Source of the DNA: a bacterium
Lineage (GTDB): Bacteria; Actinomycetota; Acidimicrobiia; Spongiisociales; Spongiisociaceae
Reading direction: 5' to 3'
Length of the DNA: 49,184 bases
NCBI GenBank assembly: GCA_028821235.1
Contig: JAPPGV010000149.1
Span: 1-49,184 of the forward strand
The stretch's first letter is position 1, and each line of letters begins with the position of its first letter. The notes under the pieces were generated by a model that saw nothing but the letters and a program-made list of their open reading frames with translations, was not told the origin of the DNA and did no database searches. The translations under genes were made by a program, and so were the position numbers. Shown here piece after piece: positions 41,555 to 49,184 of this stretch.

Positions 41555-42285
41555 TGGGGAGGCTTCCACACTCCTCGACGATCGTCTCGCTTCCAAAAGA
41601 CCAGGAAGTAGGAGTGGTTCTTCCGCGCATGAACCTGCCGGACGGCGCGGCTGACACCCGGCCGGTTATTCCTCACGATGACGAACAAGTCCTCCGCAAC
41701 GAATCCGAGGCGCTCATATGCCTGCATGATTTCCACGTGGGTGAACCGTTGGCGGTTCGAGCACACCTCGTCCTGGCACTTCACGATGAGCACGCCACGG
41801 TCGCGGAGCACGCGGTGCGCCTCCCTTCCGGCATCCACATACAACTCGAGAACTGCCTCGTGGTACTTGCTTCGAGTGCGGTTCCCGGTCTTGTTGTTGC
41901 GGTAGTAGTCCTCGAACGGTGAGGCGGATCCGTGCGCGGTACCCCCGGGTGTGTGCATGTATGGGGGATCGAGCACCACGCAGTCGATCTCACCGTCTGT
42001 GTATGGCAGATCGCGGCAGTCGATCCCGTCCCGGATGTCTGAAGCTCGTAGTTCGTACTGTTCCGGTGGTATGCGACGCCAGAACACCCCCTTCCCATAG
42101 GTCACGTCGGCGACGATGCTCCCCGGTTTGACATACAGACCCAGAATGCTGGGGAAGGCGCGGTCGTTGCCGACGGTAAAGGCGCTCAGAACCAGATCGT
42201 TGGTTGGCTCACCGTTACGGACGCTGCGGCCACTCACCGGAAAGAGTGTACGGGTGGTTTCCGCCGTCTCGGGGCTTGCTGGCAT
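41551..42285 (-). CDS. Type II DNA methyltransferase (DPPY motif, N6-adenine or N4-cytosine)
   Basis: 244 aa. The catalytic motif is CVVLDPPYMHTPGG. The SAM-binding region is probably VKPGSIVADVTYGKGVFWRR, a variant of motif I. Other conserved pieces are EAHRVLRDRGVLIVKCQDEV and HSYFLVFWKRDD. It should modify the target of the partner nuclease encoded downstream, whose start overlaps this stop. This order makes the host methylate before it cuts. It sits between malic enzyme and polX, an insertion of a defence gene pair in housekeeping surroundings. No mobility gene is adjacent. Confidence 0.82.
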   Translation of the reverse strand: MPASPETAETTRTLFPVSGRSVRNGEPTNDLVLSAFTVGNDRAFPSILGLYVKPGSIVADVTYGKGVFWRRIPPEQYELRASDIRDGIDCRDLPYTDGEIDCVVLDPPYMHTPGGTAHGSASPFEDYYRNNKTGNRTRSKYHEAVLELYVDAGREAHRVLRDRGVLIVKCQDEVCSNRQRFTHVEIMQAYERLGFVAEDLFVIVRNNRPGVSRAVRQVHARKNHSYFLVFWKRDDRRGVWKPPQ

Positions 42286-42382
42286 GTCTGGTTCTCCTCG
42301 TTCGGTACATTAGCTTGCGGCGAGGGGCCTTCGTGACTCGCCTAGGCGTGCCGAGCGGGAACAGCGTCCTCGGAGTACGAGA

Positions 42383-42396
42383 GGTGCTTCGGCACC
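42383..42396. other. UUCG-capped hairpin in the divergent leader
   Basis: GGTGC-TTCG-GCACC at 42383-42396 gives a 5-bp stem with the very stable TTCG tetraloop on the plus strand. It lies 56 bp before the polX start, in the space divergent from the methyltransferase gene. It could be a leader structure of polX. Confidence 0.45.
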
Positions 42397-42451
42397 ACCC
42401 CAGCGTCTGGTGCGGCCACCATCGGTCATCCGAGGAAGGTAGAGGAAGGGT

Positions 42452-44194
42452 GTGACAACCAATTCCGATATAGCCGCCATCTTCGACGAGTTGGCCGCGC
42501 TCACGCGGATCGCTGACGGGTCTGCCCAGTCGTTCCGGGCCAGGGCCTACGAGTCGGCCACGAAGACGATCAGGGGGCTGCCCCAACCCGCCGCCGAACT
42601 GTCCGCGGCGGACCTGATGCGGGTTCCCGGGATCGGCAAGTCCACGGCGTCCATGATCCGCGAGTATGTCGAGAACGGCCGGCTCGGCCGGCTCGACACC
42701 CTTCGCAAGGAGTACCCCCCGGCCTTCCAGGAGCTGGTGCGCATCCCGGGCCTCGGTCCCAAGCGGGCGGTCACATTGCGAGCGGCCCTGGGCGTGGACT
42801 CGGTGGAGGCTCTTGTGGTCGCGCTCGACGCGCGGGTGGTGCGGGAGCTGCCGGGCTTCGGCCGGAAGACGGAGGAGAACCTGCGGCGGGCCATCGACCG
42901 GCTGGGTTGGACAGGCAAGGAGCGGCGGACCCCGATACTCGTGGCCATGCGCGAGGCCGAGCGCCTGGTCGCGGACCTGGGCCGGCTGCCCGGCGTGGAC
43001 CGGGCCGCCTACTGCGGGAGCCTGCGGAGGTTCCGCGACACGGTGGCCGACCTCGACCTCCTGGTGTCCACCTCCGATCCCGCCCCGGTGGCCCGGCGCC
43101 TGGCAGGCCGGTCATGGGTCAGCGAGGTCATCGGCTCGGGCGAGACCAAGACCTCGGTGCTGACCCACGCGGGCCTCCAGGTGGATGTCCGCATGGTGCC
43201 CGAGCATCAGTGGGGAGCGGCCCTCCTCTACTTCACCGGTTCCAAGGAGCACAACATCCGGCTACGAAGGCTGGCCATCGAGCGGGGCTGGGTGCTGAGC
43301 GAGTACGCCCTGTACGAGTCGGAAACGGAAGCCGTGGTGGCGCAGCAGACGGAAGAGGACATCTACCGGGCGCTGGGGATGGAGTGGGTGCCGCCGCCGA
43401 TCCGGGAGGACCAGGGGGAGATAGAGGAGGCCCTGACCGGTCGGCTGCCCGACCTGATAGAAGAAAGCGACCTCCGCGGCGACCTCCACGTTCACTCCGA
43501 CATGTCGGGGGACGGGCAGGACTCCCTCGAGGCGATGCTGGACAAGGCGGTGGCCAAGGGGCTGGAGTACATCGCCATCACGGACCACGCCGAGAACCTG
43601 GCCATAAACGGGGTCGGACGGGACGAGATGCTGGCCCAACGCCGGCACATCGCCCGCCTTCGAGACCGTTACCCGGGGCTAAGAATCCTCCACGGGGTGG
43701 AGCTGAACATCGGGCGCGACGGCTCGCTGGATTACGACCATGACTTCCTCATGGACTACGACTGGTGTGTCGCCTCGGTCCACAGCCATTTCGACCTCCC
43801 GCACGAGCAGCAGACCGTGCGGGTCATCTCCGCAATGGCCCACCCGGCGGTCGATGTGATCGGTCACCTTCAAGGACGGAGGATCGGTCGCCGCCCGCCC
43901 ATCGACCTCGAGGTGGGAGCGGTGCTGGAAGCGGCCGAGCTGACCGGCACGGCCATCGAGATCAACTCCCACCTCGACCGGCTCGACGCGACCGTAGAGG
44001 TGTTACTCCAGGCCCGGGGGAGGGACGTGCGGTTCATCATCTCCTCGGACGCCCACGACACGGGGGAACTGGATCAGACGGCTTGGGGTGTCCTCCAGGC
44101 CCGACGAGGCCGGGTGAACCGCGACATGATCGCCAACAGTTGGCCGGTGGACCGCTTCGTCGCCTGGGCCCGGGCCCGACGGCACGGCCGCTAG
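42452..44194 (+). CDS. polX: DNA polymerase/3'-5' exonuclease PolX with PHP domain
   Basis: 580 aa, GTG 42452 behind AGAGGAAGGG. The family X polymerase part (1-330) has helix-hairpin-helix motifs LMRVPGIGKSTASMIREYVE and LVRIPGLGPKRAVTLRAALG, catalytic acids in DTVADLDLLVST and the third in LQVDVRMVPEHQWGAALLYF. The C-terminal PHP domain (345-575) has metal ligands in GDLHVHSDMSGDGQ, YIAITDHAENLAI, HGVELNIGRDGSLD, SVHSHFDLP, EINSHLDRLDA and IISSDAHDTGEL. It acts in base excision and gap repair. Its last 192 bp are overlapped on the other strand by the alpha/beta hydrolase frame. Confidence 0.93.
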   Translation: MTTNSDIAAIFDELAALTRIADGSAQSFRARAYESATKTIRGLPQPAAELSAADLMRVPGIGKSTASMIREYVENGRLGRLDTLRKEYPPAFQELVRIPGLGPKRAVTLRAALGVDSVEALVVALDARVVRELPGFGRKTEENLRRAIDRLGWTGKERRTPILVAMREAERLVADLGRLPGVDRAAYCGSLRRFRDTVADLDLLVSTSDPAPVARRLAGRSWVSEVIGSGETKTSVLTHAGLQVDVRMVPEHQWGAALLYFTGSKEHNIRLRRLAIERGWVLSEYALYESETEAVVAQQTEEDIYRALGMEWVPPPIREDQGEIEEALTGRLPDLIEESDLRGDLHVHSDMSGDGQDSLEAMLDKAVAKGLEYIAITDHAENLAINGVGRDEMLAQRRHIARLRDRYPGLRILHGVELNIGRDGSLDYDHDFLMDYDWCVASVHSHFDLPHEQQTVRVISAMAHPAVDVIGHLQGRRIGRRPPIDLEVGAVLEAAELTGTAIEINSHLDRLDATVEVLLQARGRDVRFIISSDAHDTGELDQTAWGVLQARRGRVNRDMIANSWPVDRFVAWARARRHGR

Positions 44195-45076
44195 GCCGTT
44201 CGTCGGGGCGGACGCCGGGTCCATGAACTCCGCCACCACTTCCAGCAACAGATCCGGGGCTTCCAGCATGGCTATGTGGCCGACCCCGACCAGCGGCCGG
44301 TAGGACCAGTCCGGGCGGAGGGCGGCCAAACGTTCCGCGGCGCTGATCGGCACCACCTGGTCGTGCGTGCCATGGATGAGGAGGGTCGGGGCGCTGACCA
44401 GCAGCGCCGTCCGGCGCCAGCGCGAGAAGGGCACGAGGTTTGCCATGATTGACCGAAAGGCCTCCAGGTAGGCGTGCGGCGGCCAGGGCATGGCGTTCCG
44501 CTCGGCGGCGACCTGGGCATGGAGCCGCCTGACCCTCGCCGACATCCTCCCCTGCGCGCCGGCCAGCAGGTCGAGGGCGGTGTCGGTGGTCTGCTCGGGA
44601 GTCCCTTGGCGCCGGAGCCAGTTCACGTACATGAGGTTGGCGCCCGGTACCAGATACATGAGCATGGAGGTGATCCAGGCCGGAGGGAGACCCTCCAGGT
44701 CGGCGGTCGATCCCGGCGTGTCGATCAGTACCAGGCGGTCCACCAGGTCGGGGCGTTGCCCGGCGAGGATCATGCTGATCATGGCGCCCATCGAGTTCCC
44801 GATCACCAGCGCCGGCCCGCCTCCCTGGTACTCGATGAAGTCGGCCATGAGTCCTGCCTGAGCCTGCATGGAGGCGCTCCGCCCGGCCGGAGGGGTGCGG
44901 CCGAAGCCGGGTAGCTCGGGCGCCACCACCCGGCCGTAACGGGTCAGCGGGACGGCCGTCTCCATCCAGTTGACCGCCGATCCGCTCAGCCCGTGGACCA
45001 GCAGCACCAGCCGGCCCTCCCCTCCGTACTCCATGCCGTGCAAGGGGCCGTGCAGGTCGATCGTGAAGCGCTCCAT
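44003..45076 (-). CDS. Alpha/beta hydrolase whose frame runs on antisense into polX
   Basis: 357 aa to the first stop. The hydrolase fold is complete in about residues 1-285: oxyanion region LVLLVHGLSGSAVNW, nucleophile elbow Ser in VIGNSMGAMISMI, acid in LLIHGTHDQVVP and His in GVGHIAMLEAPDLLLE. After EFMDPASAPTNG the frame continues about 65 residues of unlikely sequence while it crosses the 3' end of polX. A normal family member would stop near 44215. Either the tail is really made, giving a 192-bp antisense overlap, or the true stop was lost by mutation or sequencing error. Substrate unknown. Confidence 0.8.
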   Translation of the reverse strand: MERFTIDLHGPLHGMEYGGEGRLVLLVHGLSGSAVNWMETAVPLTRYGRVVAPELPGFGRTPPAGRSASMQAQAGLMADFIEYQGGGPALVIGNSMGAMISMILAGQRPDLVDRLVLIDTPGSTADLEGLPPAWITSMLMYLVPGANLMYVNWLRRQGTPEQTTDTALDLLAGAQGRMSARVRRLHAQVAAERNAMPWPPHAYLEAFRSIMANLVPFSRWRRTALLVSAPTLLIHGTHDQVVPISAAERLAALRPDWSYRPLVGVGHIAMLEAPDLLLEVVAEFMDPASAPTNGLAAVPSGPGPGDEAVHRPTVGDHVAVHPASSGLEDTPSRLIQFPRVVGVRGDDEPHVPPPGLE

Positions 45077-45109
45077 CCGGCCAGGGTACCCGGCCGCCGA
45101 GCCTGCGGA

Positions 45110-46093
45110 TCAGTAGGCGACGGTCTCCCGGATGGCGGCCATGATGTCGTCGGCGCCGGGGCGGTAGGCGTCCTCCAGCGGGGGACTGAACGGCACCGGC
45201 ACGTCGAGGCCGCCCACCCGGTGGATGGGCGCATCCAGGTACTCGAAGGAGGTCTGGCCGAGATCCGCCGCGATCTCGGCGCCCACCCCGGCCAGCCGGT
45301 TGGCGGCGTGTACCACCACGGCCCGGCCGGTCTTGCGCACCGACGCCGTGACCGTGTCCCGGTCGAGCGGTTTCAGGGTGCGGAGATCTATGACCTCCAC
45401 GGCGATCTCGGGCGCCAGTCCGTCGGCGGCCACCAGGGCCTGGCGCACCATCTCGCCGTAGGTGATGACCGTGACGTGATGGCCATCCCTTGCTATCCGG
45501 GCCCGGCCGATCGGGGTGGCGCGGTCCCCCTCCGGAACCTCCCCCCGGAGGCTCCGGTAGAGCGGCTTCGACTCGAAGTAGATGACCGGGTTGTTGTCCC
45601 GGATGGCGGCGAGCAGGAGCCCTTTGGCGTCGGCCGGCGTGGCCGGGGCCACCACCTTCAGGCCGGGGGTATGGACGAACCACGCCTCCGGGTTCTGGCT
45701 GTGGAAGGGGCCGGAGCGGATCCCCCCGTCGGCCGGGGCCCGGATCACCCACGGGACGGCCGCCTGCCACCGGTAGTGGGTGGTGGCGGCGTACTGGACG
45801 ATGGAGTCGAAGCCCGTGGAGATGAAGTCGGCGAACTGAACCTCGATCACGGGGCGGAGCCCCATCAGACCCATGCCGGTGGCGGCTCCGATGAAGGCCA
45901 GCTCGGTCATCGGTGTGTTCATCACCCTCCGGGGGCCGAACTCGGCCTCCAAGCCCTTGGTGGCCTTGAAAGCACCCCCGAACTCGCCCCCGATGTCCTC
46001 GCCCATGACCAGGACGTCGGGATCACGCCGCATCTCGGTCCGTAGTCCGTCCCGGATGGCCTCGATATAGGTCATGGTGCGGGTGCTGTCCAT
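45110..46093 (-). CDS. 2-oxoacid dehydrogenase E1 component, beta subunit
   Basis: 327 aa from ATG 46093 (MDSTRTMTYIEAIRDGLR); the open frame extends upstream into the alpha gene, but that part is noise. Family motifs are VLVMGEDIGGEFGGAFKATK, MNTPMTELAFIGAATGMGLM, RAPADGGIRSGPFHSQNPEA, VVAPATPADAKGLLLAAI and EVIDLRTLKPLDRDTV. With the alpha subunit it forms the TPP-dependent E1 of a pyruvate, branched-chain or acetoin-type complex; I cannot choose between them. No E2 or E3 gene is in the window. It starts 10 bp after the alpha stop. Confidence 0.9.
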   Translation of the reverse strand: MDSTRTMTYIEAIRDGLRTEMRRDPDVLVMGEDIGGEFGGAFKATKGLEAEFGPRRVMNTPMTELAFIGAATGMGLMGLRPVIEVQFADFISTGFDSIVQYAATTHYRWQAAVPWVIRAPADGGIRSGPFHSQNPEAWFVHTPGLKVVAPATPADAKGLLLAAIRDNNPVIYFESKPLYRSLRGEVPEGDRATPIGRARIARDGHHVTVITYGEMVRQALVAADGLAPEIAVEVIDLRTLKPLDRDTVTASVRKTGRAVVVHAANRLAGVGAEIAADLGQTSFEYLDAPIHRVGGLDVPVPFSPPLEDAYRPGADDIMAAIRETVAY

Positions 46094-46103
46094 GACGGGG
46101 TCC

Positions 46104-47072
46104 TCAGGCGGCGTACACGCCGTCGGTGACGGTGCCGGGGTCCGGCCATTCGCTCGACTCGGCGAACTCCACGGCATCGGCCACGATCTCGCGGCACTTC
46201 TCGGCGACCCGGGCAAGGTACTCGCGGTCGACCAGGCCGCGCGAGGTCAGCTTCTCCTCGTGGAGGAGGAGAGGATCGCGGGCCTCCCATTCGTCCAGGA
46301 GCGCCTGCGGGACGTACTCGGCGCCGTCGTGGATGGCGTGCCCCAGCATCCGCATGGTCCGGGCCTCGATGAGGGTGGGCCCGCCACCCTCCCGAGCCTT
46401 GGCCACCGCCGCCTCGACGGTCCCGTAGACCTCCTCCACGTCGTTGCCGTCCACGGTCCGTGACTCCACCCCGTGCCCGCTGGCCCGGACGGCCAGGTCG
46501 TCGATGGCCATCTGCTGGTGCAGCGGTGTCGAGTAGGCGTACTGGTTGTTCTCGATGACCACCACGAACGGGGCTCGCTGCACGGCCGCCAGGTTGAGCG
46601 ACTCGTGGAACACGCCGGCGCAGGATGAGCCGTCGCCGACGAACGTCAGGGCCACGCGGGGCTCGGAACGGTAGGAGAAGGACATGGCCGCCCCGAGCGC
46701 CACCGGCATGGTCTGGGGGAGGTGGCTGATGAAGCCGATGAGGTTGAGGGACAGGTCTCCGCATCCGTGGAGGTTGCCGTCCCGGCCCCTTGTGACGCCG
46801 GTGGCCCGGCCCAGCTGGTTGGCCATGAGCCGTCGGGGGGTCATGCCTCTCACCAGGTAGCAGCCCAGGTCGCGGTGCATCGGAGCGACCACGTCGTCCG
46901 GCGCGAGCGCCACGCCGGCGCCCACGCTGATCGCCTCGTGACCTCGCTGGTTGAAGGTGGTTCCCACACCCCGGCCCTGCTTCCAGAGGTTCACCAGCTG
47001 GTCGTCCATCGTGCGGGTGAGCCGCATCCAGTAGTGCAGGTCGACGTTGAGATCGTCAGGTAGCAGGGTCAC
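46104..47072 (-). CDS. 2-oxoacid dehydrogenase E1 component, alpha subunit
   Basis: 322 aa, start ATG 47072. The TPP-binding motif GDG-x-N is present as VGDGSSCAGVFHESLNLAAV followed by FVVVIENNQYAYSTPL. Further motifs are GTTFNQRGHEAISVGAGVAL, APMHRDLGCYLVRGM, RDGNLHGCGDLSLNLIGFIS and RTMRMLGHAIHDGAEYVP. The Gly-His of MLGHAIHD replaces the phospho-Ser loop of mitochondrial enzymes. It is first gene of the pair. The gap upstream carries an inverted-repeat element. Confidence 0.9.
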   Translation of the reverse strand: MTLLPDDLNVDLHYWMRLTRTMDDQLVNLWKQGRGVGTTFNQRGHEAISVGAGVALAPDDVVAPMHRDLGCYLVRGMTPRRLMANQLGRATGVTRGRDGNLHGCGDLSLNLIGFISHLPQTMPVALGAAMSFSYRSEPRVALTFVGDGSSCAGVFHESLNLAAVQRAPFVVVIENNQYAYSTPLHQQMAIDDLAVRASGHGVESRTVDGNDVEEVYGTVEAAVAKAREGGGPTLIEARTMRMLGHAIHDGAEYVPQALLDEWEARDPLLLHEEKLTSRGLVDREYLARVAEKCREIVADAVEFAESSEWPDPGTVTDGVYAA

Positions 47073-47082
47073 GTATTCGATA

Positions 47083-47186
47083 TTAGGAGCATGCTGAAAA
47101 AGACGGGGATGGTAGGCCCGTCACGCAATGACGGGTGCTCTGTTGTCGGTATCGGGCCGACCGGACATTCTTCAGCACGCTCCTAG
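47083..47186. mobile_element. 104-bp MITE-like inverted-repeat element, second full copy
   Basis: The ends TTAGGAGCATGCTGAAAAA and TTCAGCACGCTCCTAG are inverted repeats. Inside, CCCGTCA-CGCAA-TGACGGG forms a perfect 7-bp hairpin. It is related to the element at 29808-29914 in the opposite orientation: shared TGCTGAAAAAGACGGGGATG at one end and GGACATT-x-TTCAG at the other. It fills most of the gap between the acyltransferase stop and the E1 alpha start, so it might act as a terminator or affect the E1 promoter. No coding capacity. Confidence 0.8.
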
Positions 47187-47233
47187 AGCGTGCTCGCACG
47201 CCGCTGCGTGTGGCAATGGCCGGTACCGCCGAC

Positions 47234-49027
47234 CTATCGCCTACCGGATGCCGAGCACTGATCCAAGGTCTTGATGGCCTCCAGGAACCGGCCCAGCTCG
47301 GCGGCGAGCGCTTCGCGGTCCGGCCGGAGATTCGCCTCATCCGTTGCCGCCGGATCATGCCGTGTCGCCAATCTGAGACCGGCCGATAGGAGGGGAAGGG
47401 AGGCGGCCTCGGCCGATATCCGATCCTGGCGGACGTAGGCGAGGCTGCGCTCGAGGGCTGATCGCAGGAAGCCCCTGCCGTCTGATGGCCGACCGCCCGG
47501 CTCCTCCGCCAGGCGTCCGGCCACGACCCAGTAAGCCTCCAGGAAGTGGCGCACCGCCCAAGGGGCCCGGTGGGGGCGGAGTCCGTCCAGCACCGGCGCC
47601 GGCCCCTCGTGGAGGAGGAGGGATTCCCAGGCCGGGATCCGCCTGGCGAGTTCGCTGAAGACCTGGCCCGAGAAGGCCTCCCGGTCGGGGAGGAAGAAGT
47701 CGGTCTCGAGGAGGCCATGCAGCGCATCCAGCCCGTCGTGGAAGCCTTCGAGCACGGCGCTCCCTGTCAGCCGGCCCGCCGCGGCGACCGCCACCTCCGC
47801 CGCCGCCGGCACAACGTAGTGATGGGCGATGGTGTTGCGATAGTAGGAGGCCGCCAGGCGCTGGTCGGGCTCGATCCGGTAGGTCGGTGACGCCCCGCCC
47901 GGCCCGGATGCGTCCTGGTCGATGGCCACGATCCCCCGGCGGGCCAGCGTGCGGACGATCCTCTCGACTCCGGCCCGGTCGAGCGCCGCCAGGCCGTCGG
48001 CGGTGGGCAGCCGCCGGGCGCCGGCATCCCTCACCAGCTCGTCGACCACCTCGCGGAGCCGGGCCATGGACAGCCCGAGAGGATCGGTGTCTCCAAGGAG
48101 GGCCGAGGCCACCAGGGACGTGGCGGTCACGGGCGTGGCCCGGTTGATCCTCGCACAGATCTCGGCCCCCAGAGCCTCGATCATGCCGCGGCGGTCGGCT
48201 TCCGGGTGGCCGCCGAACAGCTCTGCCATCGACAGGGGCTCGCCCAGGCGGACGTGGATGTCGCCGTAGTCCCTGCCCATCCTCAGGATGCTCTTGACCA
48301 TCCACACGACGGTCTCCCGCCGCTTGGTCGCTCCGCGCTGCTCCGCGACGTAGGGCTCGATCTCCTCCACGTGGTCGTAGCTGATGGAGACCGGTATCGC
48401 CCATATGTCGTCGCAGCGGCCGTTCCACAGGGCCTCGGCGGCGTAGGTGAGCAGGCCGTAGGTGGGCGGTAATACCTTGCCGGTCCGGCTCCGGGTTCCC
48501 TCGAGGTACCACTCCACCGGGTGGCCCTCTTCGAGGATGTGGGCGAGGTAGGCCCGCAGAACCCGCTTGTAGATGGGCCGGTCACCGATCCGGCGGCGGA
48601 TGAAGAAGGACCCCGACCGGCGAAGTATCGGCCCCAGCAGGAAGAAGTTCATGTTTATGCCCGAAGCGGTGTAGTTGGGCGGTCGCCCGCTCCTCCACAG
48701 GACGTGGTGCAGCACCGCATGATCGAGCTGGGACTTGTGGGATGGCAGGAAGACCAGCGGATGGCCGGTCTCCAACCCTGCCAGTCGCTCCAGGTCCCCG
48801 GGGTCGTAACGGACGTTGCGGTAGTTCCGGCGCCACAACAGGCCGGCCGCCCATCCGCCGAACCCGGCTACGACAGGTGAGGGAGTGGTGTGGATCTCCC
48901 GCAGGTACCGCTGGGCGGCCCGCATGGCCTCCCGGTCGGTGCGGCCGGTATCACTGGCGATCCGGGCGAGTTCGGATCGGAAACCGGGATCGGCGAGGAC
49001 GCCGAGACGAGCCGATCGGGGGATCAT
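47234..49027 (-). CDS. Glycerol-3-phosphate 1-O-acyltransferase, PlsB-type
   Basis: 597 aa, ATG 49027. It transfers a fatty acyl group to glycerol-3-phosphate, the first step of phospholipid synthesis, at the membrane. Conserved blocks are HPLVFLPSHKSQLDHAVLHH (HxxxxD), ASGINMNFFLLGPILRRSGS, FFIRRRIGDRPIYKRVLRAY, VEWYLEGTRSRTGK and WAIPVSISYDHVEEIEPY. The length sits between short bacterial and the ~800-aa E. coli PlsB forms. The C-terminal 300 residues are helical and of unclear role. The acyl-CoA synthetase gene end upstream at 49108 may provide acyl-CoA. Confidence 0.88.
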   Translation of the reverse strand: MIPRSARLGVLADPGFRSELARIASDTGRTDREAMRAAQRYLREIHTTPSPVVAGFGGWAAGLLWRRNYRNVRYDPGDLERLAGLETGHPLVFLPSHKSQLDHAVLHHVLWRSGRPPNYTASGINMNFFLLGPILRRSGSFFIRRRIGDRPIYKRVLRAYLAHILEEGHPVEWYLEGTRSRTGKVLPPTYGLLTYAAEALWNGRCDDIWAIPVSISYDHVEEIEPYVAEQRGATKRRETVVWMVKSILRMGRDYGDIHVRLGEPLSMAELFGGHPEADRRGMIEALGAEICARINRATPVTATSLVASALLGDTDPLGLSMARLREVVDELVRDAGARRLPTADGLAALDRAGVERIVRTLARRGIVAIDQDASGPGGASPTYRIEPDQRLAASYYRNTIAHHYVVPAAAEVAVAAAGRLTGSAVLEGFHDGLDALHGLLETDFFLPDREAFSGQVFSELARRIPAWESLLLHEGPAPVLDGLRPHRAPWAVRHFLEAYWVVAGRLAEEPGGRPSDGRGFLRSALERSLAYVRQDRISAEAASLPLLSAGLRLATRHDPAATDEANLRPDREALAAELGRFLEAIKTLDQCSASGRR

Positions 49028-49102
49028 TCGGCGGTCCCGGATGGGAGGGCCGGTACGCGGTTGCTACCGGGAAACGGCACGGTATTGATGATACGAGCCG
49101 GA

Positions 49103-49123
49103 ACCGGCTACCGGCTACCGGCA
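49103..49123. repeat. Three tandem ACCGGCT/A heptamers
   Basis: ACCGGCT, ACCGGCT, ACCGGCA in direct succession. The array lies across the stop codon of the acyl-CoA synthetase gene and encodes part of its last residues, so it has the same period and gene-end position as the ACTAGCA array at 22913-22940. Confidence 0.7.
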
Positions 49124-49184
49124 ACCCCAGATTCTCGGGCCGCCAGCAGCTTCCGGTTGAGCTTGCCGGTGGTGGTCTTGGGCA
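49108..49184 (-). CDS. AMP-forming acyl-CoA synthetase, C-terminal 24 codons only
   Basis: Read from the window edge on the minus strand the frame gives PKTTTGKLNRKLLAARESGV and ends AGSR. The P-K-T-x-T-G-K motif is the A10 core of adenylate-forming enzymes, with the catalytic lysine. The rest of the gene lies outside the window. It ends 80 bp before the acyltransferase start, so the two are probably in one lipid operon. Confidence 0.85.
   Translation of the reverse strand, partial: PKTTTGKLNRKLLAARESGVAGSR

Noticed and set aside
44037-45770. 577-codon minus-strand frame spanning the hydrolase and E1 beta genes
   Set aside because: Arg/Gly/Pro-rich out-of-frame reading across two recognised genes.

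Overview
The window is high-GC DNA with dense, mostly bacterial-housekeeping gene content and many GTG/TTG starts. It looks like a contig from an uncultured actinobacterium. Acidimicrobiia is my best guess, from the style of the proteins and from a Streptomyces-type PHO box ahead of pstS; no rRNA or other marker gene is present to confirm this. Coding is on both strands, with several operons joined by ATGA/GTGA overlaps.

Layout. (1) 1-4.65 kb is an accessory segment. It starts with a 52-bp TC microsatellite, then four tightly coupled small genes that include the C-terminal piece of a type ISP restriction-modification enzyme, a small membrane protein, a DEDDh exonuclease with a BRCT domain, a second degenerate copy of the ISP piece, and an AT-richer gene of unknown function. 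(2) 4.66-13.9 kb is an amine catabolism block: two FAD/GcvT dimethylglycine/sarcosine-dehydrogenase-like enzymes flank alanine dehydrogenase, a class III aminotransferase and a divergent MocR (TauR-like) regulator. In the gap after the regulator lies an unusual tRNA with an 8-bp acceptor stem, 4-bp T stem, 4-nt D loop and long variable arm: a selenocysteine-tRNA-like or allo-tRNA candidate. (3) 14.3-19.9 kb is a signalling operon in the order STAS, response regulator-PP2C, RsbW-like kinase, solute-binding lipoprotein, TorS-like histidine kinase. It looks like a ligand-gated partner-switching system.

(4) 20.5-29.8 kb holds mixed metabolism: a small membrane protein, purine nucleoside phosphorylase, an IclR regulator, an HD-domain protein, acyl-CoA synthetase, a 2-hydroxyacid dehydrogenase, a HicBA toxin-antitoxin pair, thiamine pyrophosphokinase, a seven-bladed propeller lipoprotein and an NfuA-like Fe-S protein. 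(5) 29.8-32.0 kb has a MITE-like element and a Schlafen/AlbA-type ATPase-domain regulator. (6) 32.1-39.2 kb is a complete phosphate module: PHO box, pstSCAB, phoU, response regulator and sensor kinase. (7) 39.6-49.2 kb has NAD(P)-malic enzyme, a two-gene type II restriction-modification system, PolX, an alpha/beta hydrolase, the two E1 subunits of a 2-oxoacid dehydrogenase, a second MITE-like element, a PlsB-type acyltransferase and the end of an AMP-forming acyl-CoA synthetase.

The strongest leads are the odd tRNA, the SBP/TorS/partner-switch operon, a family of about 105-bp inverted-repeat elements whose ends supply stop codons to host genes, heptamer tandem repeats at gene borders, and the coupled ISP-fragment operon at the left edge. 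All functional assignments come from reading motifs by eye; no database search was run.
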